A DNA stretch of 64,000 nucleotides from Pseudophaeomoniella oleicola (GCA_003868215.1 QWDQ01000029.1:1-64000), one strand, 5' to 3'; positions 1-11,037 are shown, counted from the first letter of the stretch. Notes: generated by a model from the letters alone, not told the origin. Numbers and translations: made by a program.

Positions 1-72
1 TTGGCAGTTGCGGTGGAAGCCACCTGGAATACCTTGAATTCCAGGTGCCAGGCCTTTAGGGTGGGTCACGTA
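1..72 (-). mobile_element. Terminal inverted repeat end of a TA-targeting DNA transposon (partial, cut by window start)
   Basis: Read on the minus strand from about 72, the sequence begins CGTGACCCACCCTAAAGG and continues GCCTGGCACC. The same motif with one internal mismatch recurs at 40166-40193, where it abuts a TA and starts CAGTGACCC, the form expected of Tc1/mariner/pogo-type terminal repeats that insert at TA. Here a TA follows at 73-74. Just inside lies a perfect 10-bp inverted repeat (21-30 with 38-47, 7-base loop), a subterminal hairpin. No transposase is visible because the element would extend left of the window. The family assignment is inference. Confidence 0.45.
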
Positions 73-141
73 TAGTATAAATTGCGTACTAGTACCAAGA
101 CAGTGGCTTGTTCGATGTGTTGAAAAAGATTGGTTCTAACT

Positions 142-2280
142 TTACAAAATGATGAGTTCTTCCTGTTCCCAGGATTCAACAGCGGATAGATGGCGACCTT
201 GAGGACCGTCACGATTAATATCCTCTTCATAACTGAACACACCGATCCGGTGGTAAGCCCCTGAAGGAGTTTCTTGTAGGACAAGGCCCGTGATAGCTCT
301 GCAAAATTCATCCTTCCCATGCTGTGTGCCTGCTTGATAGACCGTGCGTGCGATATCAGCAAAACAAAGTGGAACCAGGGTAAGATGAACCCTCCGACGA
401 AAAGACTCATCTAGGCGTAGGTTAAAACTCATCATCCAGGCGAGAATGGGCCCATTGATTTCCATATCGCCAGCCTCTATACCAATGAGCTTCTTTGTTC
501 GCCCAAGAAGCCTTAGCTCAGCACCTATAACTTGCCCTGTCTTGTGGTGGTCGATGGGATGCGTGACGACATCGATATTCTTCACCTCAGCCAAGATGCC
601 GTCTGAGGCTATTCGAGAAAATTCACCGAGGAAGGAATAGACGGGTCCGTCAAGGGAAGCCCAAGACCAAGACGGCGCACGATACGTCTTTGCCCTGTGC
701 CCTGAACTCAATCTCACGATCCAGAGGAGATCATAAAGGAATGTTTCCTTCCAAAGACCCGCAACATAGGTGAGACCGGTTCTCTTAATAATCCTTTCTG
801 CGATACCAGATATGGCAATTAACTTGTCTCCTGAGTAAGTGAACAGCCGTCCATTGTAGCCTTCCAACAAGTCGTACCACGCTCTGTGGAAGCGGATGCC
901 ATACTTTCCGTCTCTGACTGACTCGATACAGCAATTCAAAAGAAGTCTTGTTGGCCCTTCAATGTTCGAGCATTGGCTGTCAGATCTTTTCGTCAATCTC
1001 TGCGCCGAAGAACCAAAGAGAAGAACCGAGTTTGTGTCATCTCCGTGGGGGTAAATCTCGCTAGCAGTGCCACAGCAGCAGGCCCAGAGGATTCCCTTAC
1101 TGGTGAAAAGGATTGTTCGCAAAGCCAATACAGTCTCTTGAAACACCCAGCCACGCCTGTATAGTGGACTATCCTTTCGGCATTCAGCTAAGCCGAAATG
1201 GTACCACGGTGAATGGTAATCTGGGAAGGCGAACAATTTGTTCCCTAGCCTTTCAGCGATCAAGCATGGTATATCCATCAGAGGATTTCGAGGGTGAAAA
1301 ATTCCGTCCTCACTATCCTTGCTATTTGCAGCTGCGATACAGCAGATGGCGCCTTCAAAGATGTCTCCCATTCGTGCAGATTCTCGATGCCAGTCTTCAG
1401 CTGAATCTTGAACGATGCATAAAGAGTCTATCCATAGGTATCGAACACCCAATAGTTTTGTTGCGATGATCGCATGCCTGAAGGTTTTAGCGAGAGTACT
1501 CACCGGTATTGAGCGTTGCCAGGCATCAAGGTTATTCGTGGTTAATTTCTGGAAATTCGTTCTCTTGCCCCAACAATGACTCAATGCACAGTATTGAGGT
1601 GGCGTTTCGATATCTTCTACGATGCGAAGTCGGACGGGAGAACTGAAGTCTGCATCTCTAACATCAATCAATCGGGTAGGCGCCAGCACATTCATATCAA
1701 GCTGGCAAATTTCGTGCTTCCTTAGACATTCTTGTAGCCAGAATCGAGCCAAATCCCAGTGAGCACGTGACACTGGCCACAAGTAGCGACGGAACGAGTT
1801 GGAAGCAGACTCGATAGCGTTGTCCATGCGCAACGCATATTGACCGGTAGGATTATCCGGGAGTTGTCCTACCCAGATCCTCAAGTCTGAATACCAGTTT
1901 CGTAGGCGATTCATCTTCTCTCGATAGGAGACGTATAAAAGAATATCCTCTTCTCTCCGTGAGCTCGGCCACTCCTTTTGCATCTTCCAGTGAAGATAGA
2001 TGGAATCATTCATCTGAAACTCTCGATCATGACCTGAGTAGACATCTGCATCGATCTCGATTGTTTGAATTCGATATTGCAGCAACGTGCAAAAGTGGCA
2101 TCCTCTTTGAGCACTCGATATGAGATGTATGAGAGACTGAGATAGGAGAATTGTGAGATAGTTGGTATCCGACGGCTTTTCGGTTGCGATGCGAGAAGTC
2201 GCTGCTCTACACGTGTCGCAAAGCACATTGGGCTTAGCGACAGGTCGTGAAACCGCATCCAGATCATCTTCAGTCTCCAT
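142..2280 (-). CDS. HET-domain (heterokaryon incompatibility) protein
   Basis: A single uninterrupted reading frame gives 712 residues; the in-frame codon just upstream of the ATG is GTG, so I start at 2280. The HET domain begins near residue 229 with the signature YCALSHCWG and continues through RYLWIDSLCIVQDS (about 280-293) and a late block containing RGWVFQE. The N-terminal part has CDTC and GCHFC cysteine pairs typical of the leader region of these proteins, and the C-terminal half is variable. HET domains trigger cell death in fungal non-self recognition, usually downstream of a partner receptor; no partner is adjacent here, although a NACHT gene lies about 28 kb away. No intron, signal peptide or membrane segment is evident. 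Family assignment is secure; allorecognition specificity cannot be inferred. Confidence 0.93.
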   Translation of the reverse strand: METEDDLDAVSRPVAKPNVLCDTCRAATSRIATEKPSDTNYLTILLSQSLIHLISSAQRGCHFCTLLQYRIQTIEIDADVYSGHDREFQMNDSIYLHWKMQKEWPSSRREEDILLYVSYREKMNRLRNWYSDLRIWVGQLPDNPTGQYALRMDNAIESASNSFRRYLWPVSRAHWDLARFWLQECLRKHEICQLDMNVLAPTRLIDVRDADFSSPVRLRIVEDIETPPQYCALSHCWGKRTNFQKLTTNNLDAWQRSIPVSTLAKTFRHAIIATKLLGVRYLWIDSLCIVQDSAEDWHRESARMGDIFEGAICCIAAANSKDSEDGIFHPRNPLMDIPCLIAERLGNKLFAFPDYHSPWYHFGLAECRKDSPLYRRGWVFQETVLALRTILFTSKGILWACCCGTASEIYPHGDDTNSVLLFGSSAQRLTKRSDSQCSNIEGPTRLLLNCCIESVRDGKYGIRFHRAWYDLLEGYNGRLFTYSGDKLIAISGIAERIIKRTGLTYVAGLWKETFLYDLLWIVRLSSGHRAKTYRAPSWSWASLDGPVYSFLGEFSRIASDGILAEVKNIDVVTHPIDHHKTGQVIGAELRLLGRTKKLIGIEAGDMEINGPILAWMMSFNLRLDESFRRRVHLTLVPLCFADIARTVYQAGTQHGKDEFCRAITGLVLQETPSGAYHRIGVFSYEEDINRDGPQGRHLSAVESWEQEELIIL

Positions 2281-4615
2281 CACTCAGTATGAGCTTACAA
2301 GATGAAGACTGCAGGACGGCGAGAATTGTCGAATGGACAAGCGAGAAGTAGAGTTTCATCCACAGTCGCTCTGGGATGCTAAGAAATTAACCTCGTAGAT
2401 CTGTACATGAAAAAGATAGAGATGCGAAGGTACTTGAGAAAGAGAAGAAACGAAGCTGACATCTGAAAGGGTGCAAGGCTGAACGGACTTGCCCATCCGG
2501 GACACGTGCAGCGGCGGTGCAGCGCGGCAGTACATCTTCAACTCTAGCCAATGTATCCCCTTCTAACATCGCAATAGGTCAGTCAGTTCGAGTTGAGAAT
2601 GAGAGGATTTGCCGAGCGGACAATGTAAGTAGTAATTGCCCTCAAGTTGGCGGCTAGGCATCTCATCATCAACGTATGTACATAACATTTTCCGTCGAGA
2701 GATCATCGACTTTACTTACCTTTGCGCCCTGTCTTGAATAAGTACATATCGAAGAATCATACATCTTGATATCTGATTAATTGAGAGAGAAAGAAATTCG
2801 AATTGATATATGTTTTGATGTTGTTGACACTGGGGGTGAATCCACTTCGCGCGATCAGGCACTGTTCTGGAGACTAACGCTTCCGGGTACTCAGATACTC
2901 ATCTAAATCATTATCCAGCAATCCCGTTAGTCATCACCATTCAAGAACGGAAACCTAGACTATCATGTCTCCTGTCGTCAGCAGTGGTCAGAAGGAATTA
3001 CCACGTACAGTAAGTGGCACTTGTTGAGAGTCCATAGGGGGATATGTTCTTCCCTCCACCTCCGCTATGCCCCCGGGGAATACCGTGTGTAAGATTCCGA
3101 AATTTCATGACGGTAAACAACCGTAACGATACGTACAGCCTAGGTAACCTTAGGTACGCAGGTACGATGCCAAAACGATTGGCTCAGGCGGAAGAGGCTT
3201 TCGAGTTGCAACGGCAGATATGTCTCACGTCTCTCACTTCATTGGCGTGATTTCTTCCAAGGGCCAGAAGGAAATGGAGAGGTGGACGTCTTGACTAATT
3301 ACTGACCTACCGTAGTAGTTTCCGTGGATCCGGGGGGAAACAAGGCCCATCGTTGGCCATCGACTGCTAAAACTAACATACTACGGTAGAAAGATTCCCC
3401 AATCCACGTTGAGGTTCGTCGTCTCTCGCCTCAGCCTGTGTCGTTTTGCCGCAAAAACCCGAGATCGTTCCATTATTCCTACGTAGTATGATGCATGTAT
3501 GCAGTCCAGCCAGCACCGGGGTCTCTGCTCGTGGGAATGGATGGCACGATCACGCCGAGGACGCACGGAATATTACTGTATTCTTTTGCAAACCCCTCCC
3601 CTCTCGCCATGCAGAAGTCCCTGCCTTGCCCTAAGCACACAAGGGAGCGAAACATGTCCTATGAGATTCCATATTCGACGATGGCAAAATACGCCGTGAG
3701 GGGGAGGCAAATGACTAAGACGTAGTGGTAAATATTTGCTCGTCAGTTGATTGGAGGACTAGAACAACGTTCCAGGCGACGGTCCGATTGGATGCTCTTC
3801 GATATCATATTCACAGGCTCTTAGCAACTAACAGCCATGGGCAAACCGAATATGCCTGGTCGTTATATCCCTGTACAGTAACCCCCCCTTCACAGCGGTC
3901 GCTTCCGATAGATATCTAGACACTGAAGCTTTTGATGCCCCTCCCATTCGGTCATATCCCTCTCGCTGTCTACCGTACGACACTCCCAAAAGTGGATACA
4001 CCGCCTTCGCACGAAAGACCACAGATCTAACCTAAGGCCTCCTCCTCCTATCATCCCTACCCGATAACTAATCGACACGGTCCCTCATCAAAACCAGTAT
4101 CCTAACTGTGCACCACACAAACTACGTAGTAAGTTAATGGCAAGTTCCATCCATCCATCCAAGCAGTATCCTACCTACATATATACCTAATCCGGCTATC
4201 ATTCGGACGATCTTTCTGTCCTGTGTCGGTCTTCGAGCCGCGCTTGGATTGGCTTAATGGTCATTGAAGGGAGAGGTACCGAGGTAAGGTGTCTAATGCA
4301 TACGCCACTGGTCATAGCTACACAACCTAGGCTGGCGAATCATGTGCTCTGAACAGCTCGTGACCGGATCCTTGTACATGGTATGTGGTCCTTCTTGCAG
4401 AGATGGTTCTGGTCGGATGCGTATTTCCGCGGCATTAGTGTGAAGAAGAGCACGAGAAGATTGAGGGAACGGGAGCCGGGCGATGGGTTGGTTTGAAGAA
4501 AGGTGGGGAGAACCAAATTTTTATATCACGATATCTCACTACTCGAGTTAAACGTGCAACGGCTAGTTCATTAGAAGCTTCTGACACAACACAGCAATGA
4601 CTCTACCGCTCAATG
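2281..4615. other. Intergenic, no gene supported
   Basis: Only short scattered reading frames are present and none resembles a known family. Visible structure: an 11-bp inverted repeat (3307-3317 with 3379-3389, ctaccgtagta / tactacggtag), and two members of the CTACGTAG palindrome family at 3479-3486 and 4121-4130. This span should contain the promoter of the HET gene at its left end and the 3' region of the cupin gene at its right end. Confidence 0.6.
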
Positions 4616-5432
4616 CTAATCTCCCGCTTTCACCCATCCTTCCTTCTCGTTCTGCTCCTTGGTCCGTCTGCTCCAGGGTGCAGCTACATCAATGCCCTCC
4701 TCTTCTTCCTTATCCCCTTCTGCCTTGGTCTTGTGGACCGTGGTCGGTTTGTGCTCTGCCGGACTGTACACCGTGTACAAAATCAACGGAGTGGGCCCTG
4801 TGTTGATGAACTGATGTTGAGTTCCGGCCGGTACGATGACGAGGTCGCCGGCTTTGATGTCTTGGTCTTTGCCAGCGATGGTGGCACGACCGGTGCCGGA
4901 GGTGAAGGTGAGGATCTGGTCTACGGTGTGAATCTGTAGAATGCATTAGCCTCGGTGGTGACTCCCCATTAGACGTGGCCCATTGCTGAAAGACCATCAA
5001 CCACAGCCGGGATAATCAAAAGCTGACTGGGGTTTCGAAGTAATTCTGTGGTCCAATTGTTCAAAGTTTCATAGGCTGAAAGGTAAGACCTACCTCATCA
5101 CCAATCTCCCCATCAACAGGAACCGTCATAAGCACCAATTGCGAATACAATCCCGTCCACAGCACCCTTCGAAACTCCGCCGACTCCGACGGCAACGACG
5201 TCGTCATCTGTGGGAAATACGCCATCTCATGCTTCGGCGGATCCGACGAGGGAGTCGGGAAGTTGGCCATTGTTTTGGTGCTGAAATTATAGCTCTGGAA
5301 GAAGGGTCGTTGAATGCTAGTAGCTGTAGCCGTAGCGGTAGTCTTGTAGACAGAGTGCAGGCTCGGATGAGAAGAAGATAAAGAGACGTAGAGCCTTTGA
5401 GGAGACGCCACTCGGATACAGCGGGTAAACAT
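4616..5432 (-). CDS. Cupin-domain protein, two exons, probable mitochondrial presequence
   Basis: Exon 1 is 5094-5432 and exon 2 is 4616-4933, joined across a 160-bp GTAGGT...TACAG intron, giving 218 residues. The join restores a continuous cupin: the segment GDE|IHTVDQILTF leads into a small beta-barrel with a glycine turn, AGDLVIVPAGTQHQF and a C-terminal acidic/basic tail. The H of IHT and the H of PAGTQHQF are candidate metal ligands; family members bind Mn or Fe, but the substrate is unknown. The first 54 residues are rich in Arg, Ser and Thr with almost no acids, like a mitochondrial targeting peptide. A second ATG at 5270 would give a 164-residue form of the size usual for the family, so dual targeting is possible. 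No operon-like partner is adjacent. Confidence 0.85.
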
Positions 5433-5472
5433 GAGGAATTGAATGCAATAAGCAACCAGAGAATACCTTTCT

Positions 5473-5513
<41 letters not shown>

Positions 5514-5979
5514 ACTCTTAGTTGATCCGTTACTTCTCTGGAACAGTTTAATATGCAGAAAGTATGTATAGTGGTATACTAATGGGCAGTAATCGAATGA
5601 ATCATGATATATGGCATCGAAGATTGCCGGTAGATGTGAACGAATCCCGAAAACAAACCTTGTTGATGATCGCGTTCTTGATATCGACGTCATCGATAGC
5701 AATACGCGACACCGGTGAACGCAGAGAGGAGGAACGGCGTTCACTTATTTCGAGCCTTTTTTTAAAAGGTGTATCAAAACACCATTTTGGGCAAATATGC
5801 AAGATACAGAAAGAAGGTGATATGAATTAATGATATTATGGCGCGAGTTAAGTAGTGATACTCGGAGACGGGGTCTACCTGAGCGTCCCGATATACTCCC
5901 GCTTCAGAAATGCAATAGATAAAATTAGATAACAGCTCCAGACAACCATGACGCTAATACAAGAGTTGAGTTATTTTCC
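5433..5979. repeat. Intergenic with compound microsatellite (TA)10(TG)10
   Basis: Positions 5473-5492 are ten TA units and 5493-5512 ten TG units, immediately upstream of the cupin gene (which reads on the minus strand), so length changes could affect its promoter. The remainder to 5979 shows no supported gene. Confidence 0.8.
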
Positions 5980-7662
5980 TCAATCTCCTTGCAAGCATTT
6001 TACCTTCATCCATTCATTCGTTCCGACTCCCAAGTTCAATCCGTTGCGCTCCCACCATTGTCGAACCTGTTCTTCCCTGTCTCCGCCAACTGCGCTATCT
6101 TCCATAGCTTCTTCGATGTCACAGGTTTTGTATTCCACTCTCAGACCACTCCTCTTCCACCACTCCAAGACATCAGCATGTCCATTCTTGGTGGCTCCGA
6201 CAAGCACTTGATTGTCGAAGACCATTTTGCCTCCCTTCAGTTCATACCATTTTTGAAGTGCTTCGACATGTCCATGGGCTGAAGCAAGACGAGCCACTCC
6301 TTCTTCGTGACTATATGGAATACCACTCTTGTCCCACCATTCCATTGCTGCCGCTCTTCCTGACTGCGCAGCAACCAGAATAGATTTACCGACCTTCATT
6401 TTCAGTGGTGGGTCGGATTTAGACCGCATCTCGGCAGCCCTCTTCCACCATTCGAGCACTTCGATATGTCCCTTGGACGAGGCAGATTCAAGTGCACGCT
6501 CGGTGTAAAGCAACTGTAGACCCGAATTCAGCCACCAGTCCAACACGGCGACGAACCCCATTCGAGATGCACCGTCTACAGCCTCAGGCCCATAGTCCTT
6601 CTTGATTATCGCTGGAGATTTGAGCCACCAATCCAGGATTGCGGGTTTGTTGAACTGGACGGAAGCTTTATGAGGGAGTAATTTAAGGCCAAAGGACGTC
6701 CAAAAGATATCTTTCTGCTCAATGGACAAGTACGTAAGCAGCCTTGTCATCGAAAACTTGAACACAACCTTGGTGGCAAGATCTGAAAGAGACTTTGGCT
6801 TCGTTGATGAAAACGCCTTCTTCACGACTGAGAAAGGACAGGTGAGAATGGTGTACTCGAGACTGCGAGGTTTGCCACGCGATGGAAGATGTGGTAGCCA
6901 CTCCGGAGGAGTAGGAAGGGAGGTGTATACCCCTACTGTCTGCGCCAGCTCCCAGTCGCCGATGGATTCGAAGATCATTGTCAAGATTTCCGTTGGTAGA
7001 GTGTTCTTAGCCTGTAGCTTTGGCGACGGCAGCTTTGCAAAATTGACGCCTAGAGGATGAAGACGTTTCCCGGAGTCCAAACAAGTCTCTGCAGCCCTGC
7101 GAATCGCGTGAACGGTAGCATCCCTGCTTTGCCAGTCCCAAACTACTTGCTTCCAAGTTGTAGCAATCTCTGGCTCATGAGGTATGTCCCACAAAATAGG
7201 ATCTAGCACTGTGACCCAGGGCATTCTCTTCCTGATTTTCTGTAACTGACGTTTCGTGGCCGGGTTCCTCCACTCGTCTATGGACATCTGCGGGACCAAC
7301 AAAATCATCTTCAATGAATCCCATGCCCGTAATATGGCATGGAGATCTGTCTCTGTGTAGCCTCCCAGCATCCTACTAATCACTGTCGCGTCTGCGACGA
7401 CCAACATGAAGTCGCACCATCGAGCTTTAACCACGGCATCTATTGACCGTTGACCTTCATTCCTGCGTCCAGATACCTCCGCCTGCGAAATGTCGTCAAC
7501 GTCGACGTCAATCTTTTCAAAGATCCCCCGACGCGCAGCATGTAGTGGCGAGTAGCTGGGTATGCTGGCTATGAGTTTGATCTTCTTCCTCGGAGGCTCA
7601 CCACGGTGTGAGCCATCCAGTGCCGGCGGGAGAGGGCGCATGTTTGCAAATTCAGCGCTCAT
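5980..7662 (-). CDS. DWW-repeat (divergent ankyrin-type) protein with F-box-like segment
   Basis: An uninterrupted frame gives 560 residues. The C-terminal ~230 residues contain about seven repeats spaced roughly 30-37 residues, each ending in a tryptophan-rich core: AILDWWLKSP, AVLDWWLNSG, EVLEWWKRAA, AAMEWWDKSG, EALQKWYELKG, DVLEWWKRSG, QVRQWWERNG. Repeats carry SSKGHIEVLEW-like patterns, reminiscent of ankyrin repeats (GHxxVLxxL) in which the helix-2 leucines are replaced by WW. Near residues 222-245, LPTEILTMIFESIGDWE resembles the start of an F-box. A basic PRKKIK cluster near residue 24 could be a nuclear signal. Such proteins are protein-interaction scaffolds; an F-box/ankyrin adaptor role is inference. 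No intron is needed. Confidence 0.8.
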   Translation of the reverse strand: MSAEFANMRPLPPALDGSHRGEPPRKKIKLIASIPSYSPLHAARRGIFEKIDVDVDDISQAEVSGRRNEGQRSIDAVVKARWCDFMLVVADATVISRMLGGYTETDLHAILRAWDSLKMILLVPQMSIDEWRNPATKRQLQKIRKRMPWVTVLDPILWDIPHEPEIATTWKQVVWDWQSRDATVHAIRRAAETCLDSGKRLHPLGVNFAKLPSPKLQAKNTLPTEILTMIFESIGDWELAQTVGVYTSLPTPPEWLPHLPSRGKPRSLEYTILTCPFSVVKKAFSSTKPKSLSDLATKVVFKFSMTRLLTYLSIEQKDIFWTSFGLKLLPHKASVQFNKPAILDWWLKSPAIIKKDYGPEAVDGASRMGFVAVLDWWLNSGLQLLYTERALESASSKGHIEVLEWWKRAAEMRSKSDPPLKMKVGKSILVAAQSGRAAAMEWWDKSGIPYSHEEGVARLASAHGHVEALQKWYELKGGKMVFDNQVLVGATKNGHADVLEWWKRSGLRVEYKTCDIEEAMEDSAVGGDREEQVRQWWERNGLNLGVGTNEWMKVKCLQGD

Positions 7663-8808
7663 GCCACCATTTATACATATGAAACGTCTGTGTGGTAAAG
7701 TAGGTGGCCCCTAAGATGAGAGGCAATGCTTGATGGGGATGAAAATGCGGTGTCGCTTCGATTGTGGATCGACTTGCTGCCCAAAACCCTCGGGGCCCAA
7801 TTGCGTCGTCGCCGTTAGTAGCAGTGGAACGAGACAGCTTTCTTGAGCCAGTCACGAGACCGTATGGCTATGAGGAGATTATTCTGGTCCTTCTGAGATG
7901 TGATCGCAGGGCGGTTGGGGAGTTGACGGAAGTAGGTCGGACAGGAAAGGAAACTCGTAGAATGATTGCTGCTGCTCTTCTCGCTTCTGAATCAGTATTT
8001 AGTGCCAGCACAAGATTTGTTGATGATGGACAGAGAGATGTAGTATGGATTGAAAACGCGATAATATTTGAAGATTGAGCCAGATGGTGATGGCGGTTCA
8101 TTATTATCTATGCGGGGTCATTACTTTTCCCGTGGGGCGATTGGATAAAAGAAGTGAAAGAAGTCTTGAGGACTTATTATAAGTGACGCTTCAGTGGCAG
8201 CCACCGGCGTCGTCTTCCGGCGGGAACTAATTACTTTTTAGACTCTTTCGGTGCGTGGACGACAACTGCTTTCTATTTGCTTTCCTCTACATATATATAG
8301 CGTAGGTATGAGAATAGCATCATTCCTGCCTCATATAATATGAGGTCCTCTTCTTCAAAAGCCCAAAGTATACCCAGGTATCCTCCGCAGCATCAAAACC
8401 CACGATGTGAAGCTCAACCTTGAGATTTGCTCTAAACCCTCGAGTGCTCCAAAGTCCCAAGCATCGCAAACAAGAGATCTCGGAGGTGCAAGTGCGTCAG
8501 CGGCGGTTCATGACGGATCTCACGAAAAAGAATATCACATGTTCGAGCGAATTAGGGGCATTTTCCGCCAATACCCAGAGGTCAGCAATTCCGATCTGCG
8601 AGCAAATCAAACCACCTTTCGAGCCCTTTCATGAAATCGATAACTTTTATCAGTCACGACTCCGTGCCATTGCCCTGCGTTGTGAGCAAGTGCCTTTCGC
8701 TATCTTCTTTCGGATGATCTGCTATCGGAATCTTCTCTTGCAACTACTCGCGGAGTTCCTCATGTCGTACAGCACCACTGATTTGTCAAAGGACCAAGCT
8801 GTCCAATG
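7663..8808. other. Intergenic, no gene supported
   Basis: Several overlapping short frames on both strands, none with recognisable domains. The left part should hold the promoter of the DWW-repeat gene; the right part is downstream of the 8809-9828 gene. Confidence 0.5.
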
Positions 8809-9828
8809 TCAACCCGTCTTCTCGATCTCCTTTCTCCAAGCATCCTCAAGCTTCTCCGTCAAGAAGACGCGTTCCTGCTTCCAATCGTAGAACTCATCAT
8901 TGTATATGTCGTCCGGGAATATATCACCGGGTTTCAGCAGTTGTTCTATTCTGTCCAATCTTATCACTCGATCTCTGTGGTAATTTCGATTATTTTTGAA
9001 ATACTCTTTCTGTTCCTTGGTGTTCCTAGTTCCTTTCTGTATGCGTTGCAAGTTGAAATTCCATCGGCCACGGAAAGCAAAGTTGATGGTATTTCGGACT
9101 TGGACATTCACAAGTCGGGCCAAGCTGCCGTCTCTTTCTGCGCGAGACAGAGCTGCCTTGTCCTTCAAAGTGTCAGGTCGTCTGGTCATTGAACCATTTT
9201 TGAGTGAGACCAGAAGACGGTTTTCTTCCATCCAGCCCTTAGGCTTCACAAATGGTTTTGCTTCGAATTGCGAGCATATCTCTTTTGAAGTGGCCATGTG
9301 TAAGTGCAGGAAGAGGATGAAGTAACGCTGTACTTCATCATCCAACTCTATCCCTGCGACCATGTTCACAGTCGTCCCATGGATAAGGTCGGAGCGTGGC
9401 ACATTTTGACATGGAGTTGTTGGTGAGACGAGATTGACGGGATCCTCCCTCGAGCCATTACGAACAGTATAGAGTCTTCCGGATGACATAAGATTTAGAA
9501 ATTTTGGATACTCTTCAGCTGAGAGGGGTACCCGTCCTTCTATTATTCTGCCCGCTCTCCTTTGCACAGATGCGACAGCAGAGCAAGGCTCCGATCGAGT
9601 GGTGTCCGCTCTTGCTTCAATGTTTCTTAAGCTCAGATCGCTATGTTGGTTTGGAGCAGCTGCGGAAGTCGGGCCTGCTCGAGCAGGTACCACGTGGCGT
9701 GGCGCAGGATAGTATGCACAGGGAGGGTCTCGAGAAGCTCCGGCATTCGGATCATCAAACGGCAGGTACAGCCCCATGTGGCTGCCACGTGGGCGAGAGC
9801 CACGAGTCTCGGATTTGTCGGACGACAT
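8809..9828 (-). CDS. Hypothetical protein, 339 residues
   Basis: A single open frame with an ATG at 9828 and no disruption. I do not recognise the family. The N-terminal ~75 residues are Pro/Ala/Arg-rich and probably disordered. The remainder is mixed alpha/beta in composition and basic, with two short aromatic-rich blocks (VQRYFILFLHLHM around the middle and FAFRGRWNFNLQRIQ in the C-terminal third) and a charged C-terminal helix (EDAWRKEIEKTG). No signal peptide, membrane segment or zinc motif is visible. The length, the absence of stops over 1 kb and a coherent amino-acid composition support coding; the absence of any known domain keeps confidence moderate. A poly-(AT) tract lies at 9869-9885, just upstream of the start. 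Confidence 0.6.
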   Translation of the reverse strand: MSSDKSETRGSRPRGSHMGLYLPFDDPNAGASRDPPCAYYPAPRHVVPARAGPTSAAAPNQHSDLSLRNIEARADTTRSEPCSAVASVQRRAGRIIEGRVPLSAEEYPKFLNLMSSGRLYTVRNGSREDPVNLVSPTTPCQNVPRSDLIHGTTVNMVAGIELDDEVQRYFILFLHLHMATSKEICSQFEAKPFVKPKGWMEENRLLVSLKNGSMTRRPDTLKDKAALSRAERDGSLARLVNVQVRNTINFAFRGRWNFNLQRIQKGTRNTKEQKEYFKNNRNYHRDRVIRLDRIEQLLKPGDIFPDDIYNDEFYDWKQERVFLTEKLEDAWRKEIEKTG

Positions 9829-11037
9829 TTTTGCAAGCGGAAGAGACTATGAAGCGGACAGTGCTCGGATATATATATATATATACCTTGAAGCTGAACC
9901 CAACGGTGTTAGGATACCGTGAAGTTCAGGGTATAATCAGCCCAAGACTATAGGAGATGGATAAAAGCTTTGGAAGGTATATCTAGTTCAAGAGATATCT
10001 GAAGTTGAAAGGGATGAGGTCTTTATATACCTATCCAGAAGCTCCTGTCCTCTTCCGAATCGGGTATGAAGTCAGCTACGACAGGGCTGGTGCAATCGAT
10101 CTCTATGTCCGTCACATCACATTTATCACCACCTGGACATGAATCATGATTTCGCATACACTCTACTCATGAACAAAGCATGTTCGACTCCAACATGTTC
10201 ATACAAGGACCCATCAGCACCGACTTCACCTAGTCTTCAGAACCTATATGGTCCGTTTCTCACTGTAGCATCTCTCAGTATGCATTTTCAGCCTTCAGGG
10301 GACCGGAGAATGCAAAAGTCGCCCCTCCGACTTTCAGCTTACTTCTCTCTCCCTCTCTCTCTGATTACTTCACCTCCTTTCTTTAACCTCACTCTGTCTG
10401 CGATTCTGATTTCACTTATCGTTTGACAGGGTCCGTTCTCCTCTTACGTTCAGAAGCATCTACCTGCTCACTTCTGTCGCTTTCTTACATTCTCCTCTTA
10501 TTATATTTTCACATCTCGACCTGGTTCGTTTCATTTGAGCCCTAGTCTCCAGTCAGTCCTCCTCTGGTCTGCCAAGGCGAGGTTAGCACGTCTTCAAATC
10601 AGGGACGCTGCGATCGGAGAAGCTCAAGACACTTCATCAATTTCAAAGTCGATTCATATCTCTTGGTATAAACTAGCATGTCCCTGCTATCGAGCGAGAT
10701 GAGCGCTATCATTGTGAACGTCCTGCCGAGTTTTCAGAGCCATTGGCTCGAGATTGACACGCAACAAACAAATATGATGACACTTGAGTACATCGTACGG
10801 AAAGGAATTGGGGAGATCTATTGGCTTGTCTCAACGCTTTCTTGTCTTTTCCACTACATACTCCAGTCCGCATCAATGTTTAGGTGGAGTTTCGAACGCC
10901 AGTGATATCCTTCCTGGAAAAACATGAGTTAATTGAATATGACATCTCAATGGACACTCCCTAACCGCGGTACCGAAAGCACTGCTACCAGAGGTTACCC
11001 AGTCATAATAGCTATCAGCCTATTCGACATAGCCAAA
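9829..11037. other. Intergenic, no gene supported
   Basis: Contains an (AT)n tract at 9869-9885 and pyrimidine-rich stretches around 10340-10560. Short frames at 10139-10426 and 10678-10905 lack any recognisable domain or splice continuity and are left uncalled. Confidence 0.5.

Noticed and set aside
2281-2300. HET protein start one codon upstream
   Set aside because: The extra first codon is GTG; the ATG is at 2280.
8420-8890. 156-residue plus-strand frame overlapping the end of the 8809-9828 gene
   Set aside because: Antisense overlap with a longer and more coherent frame, and no domain.
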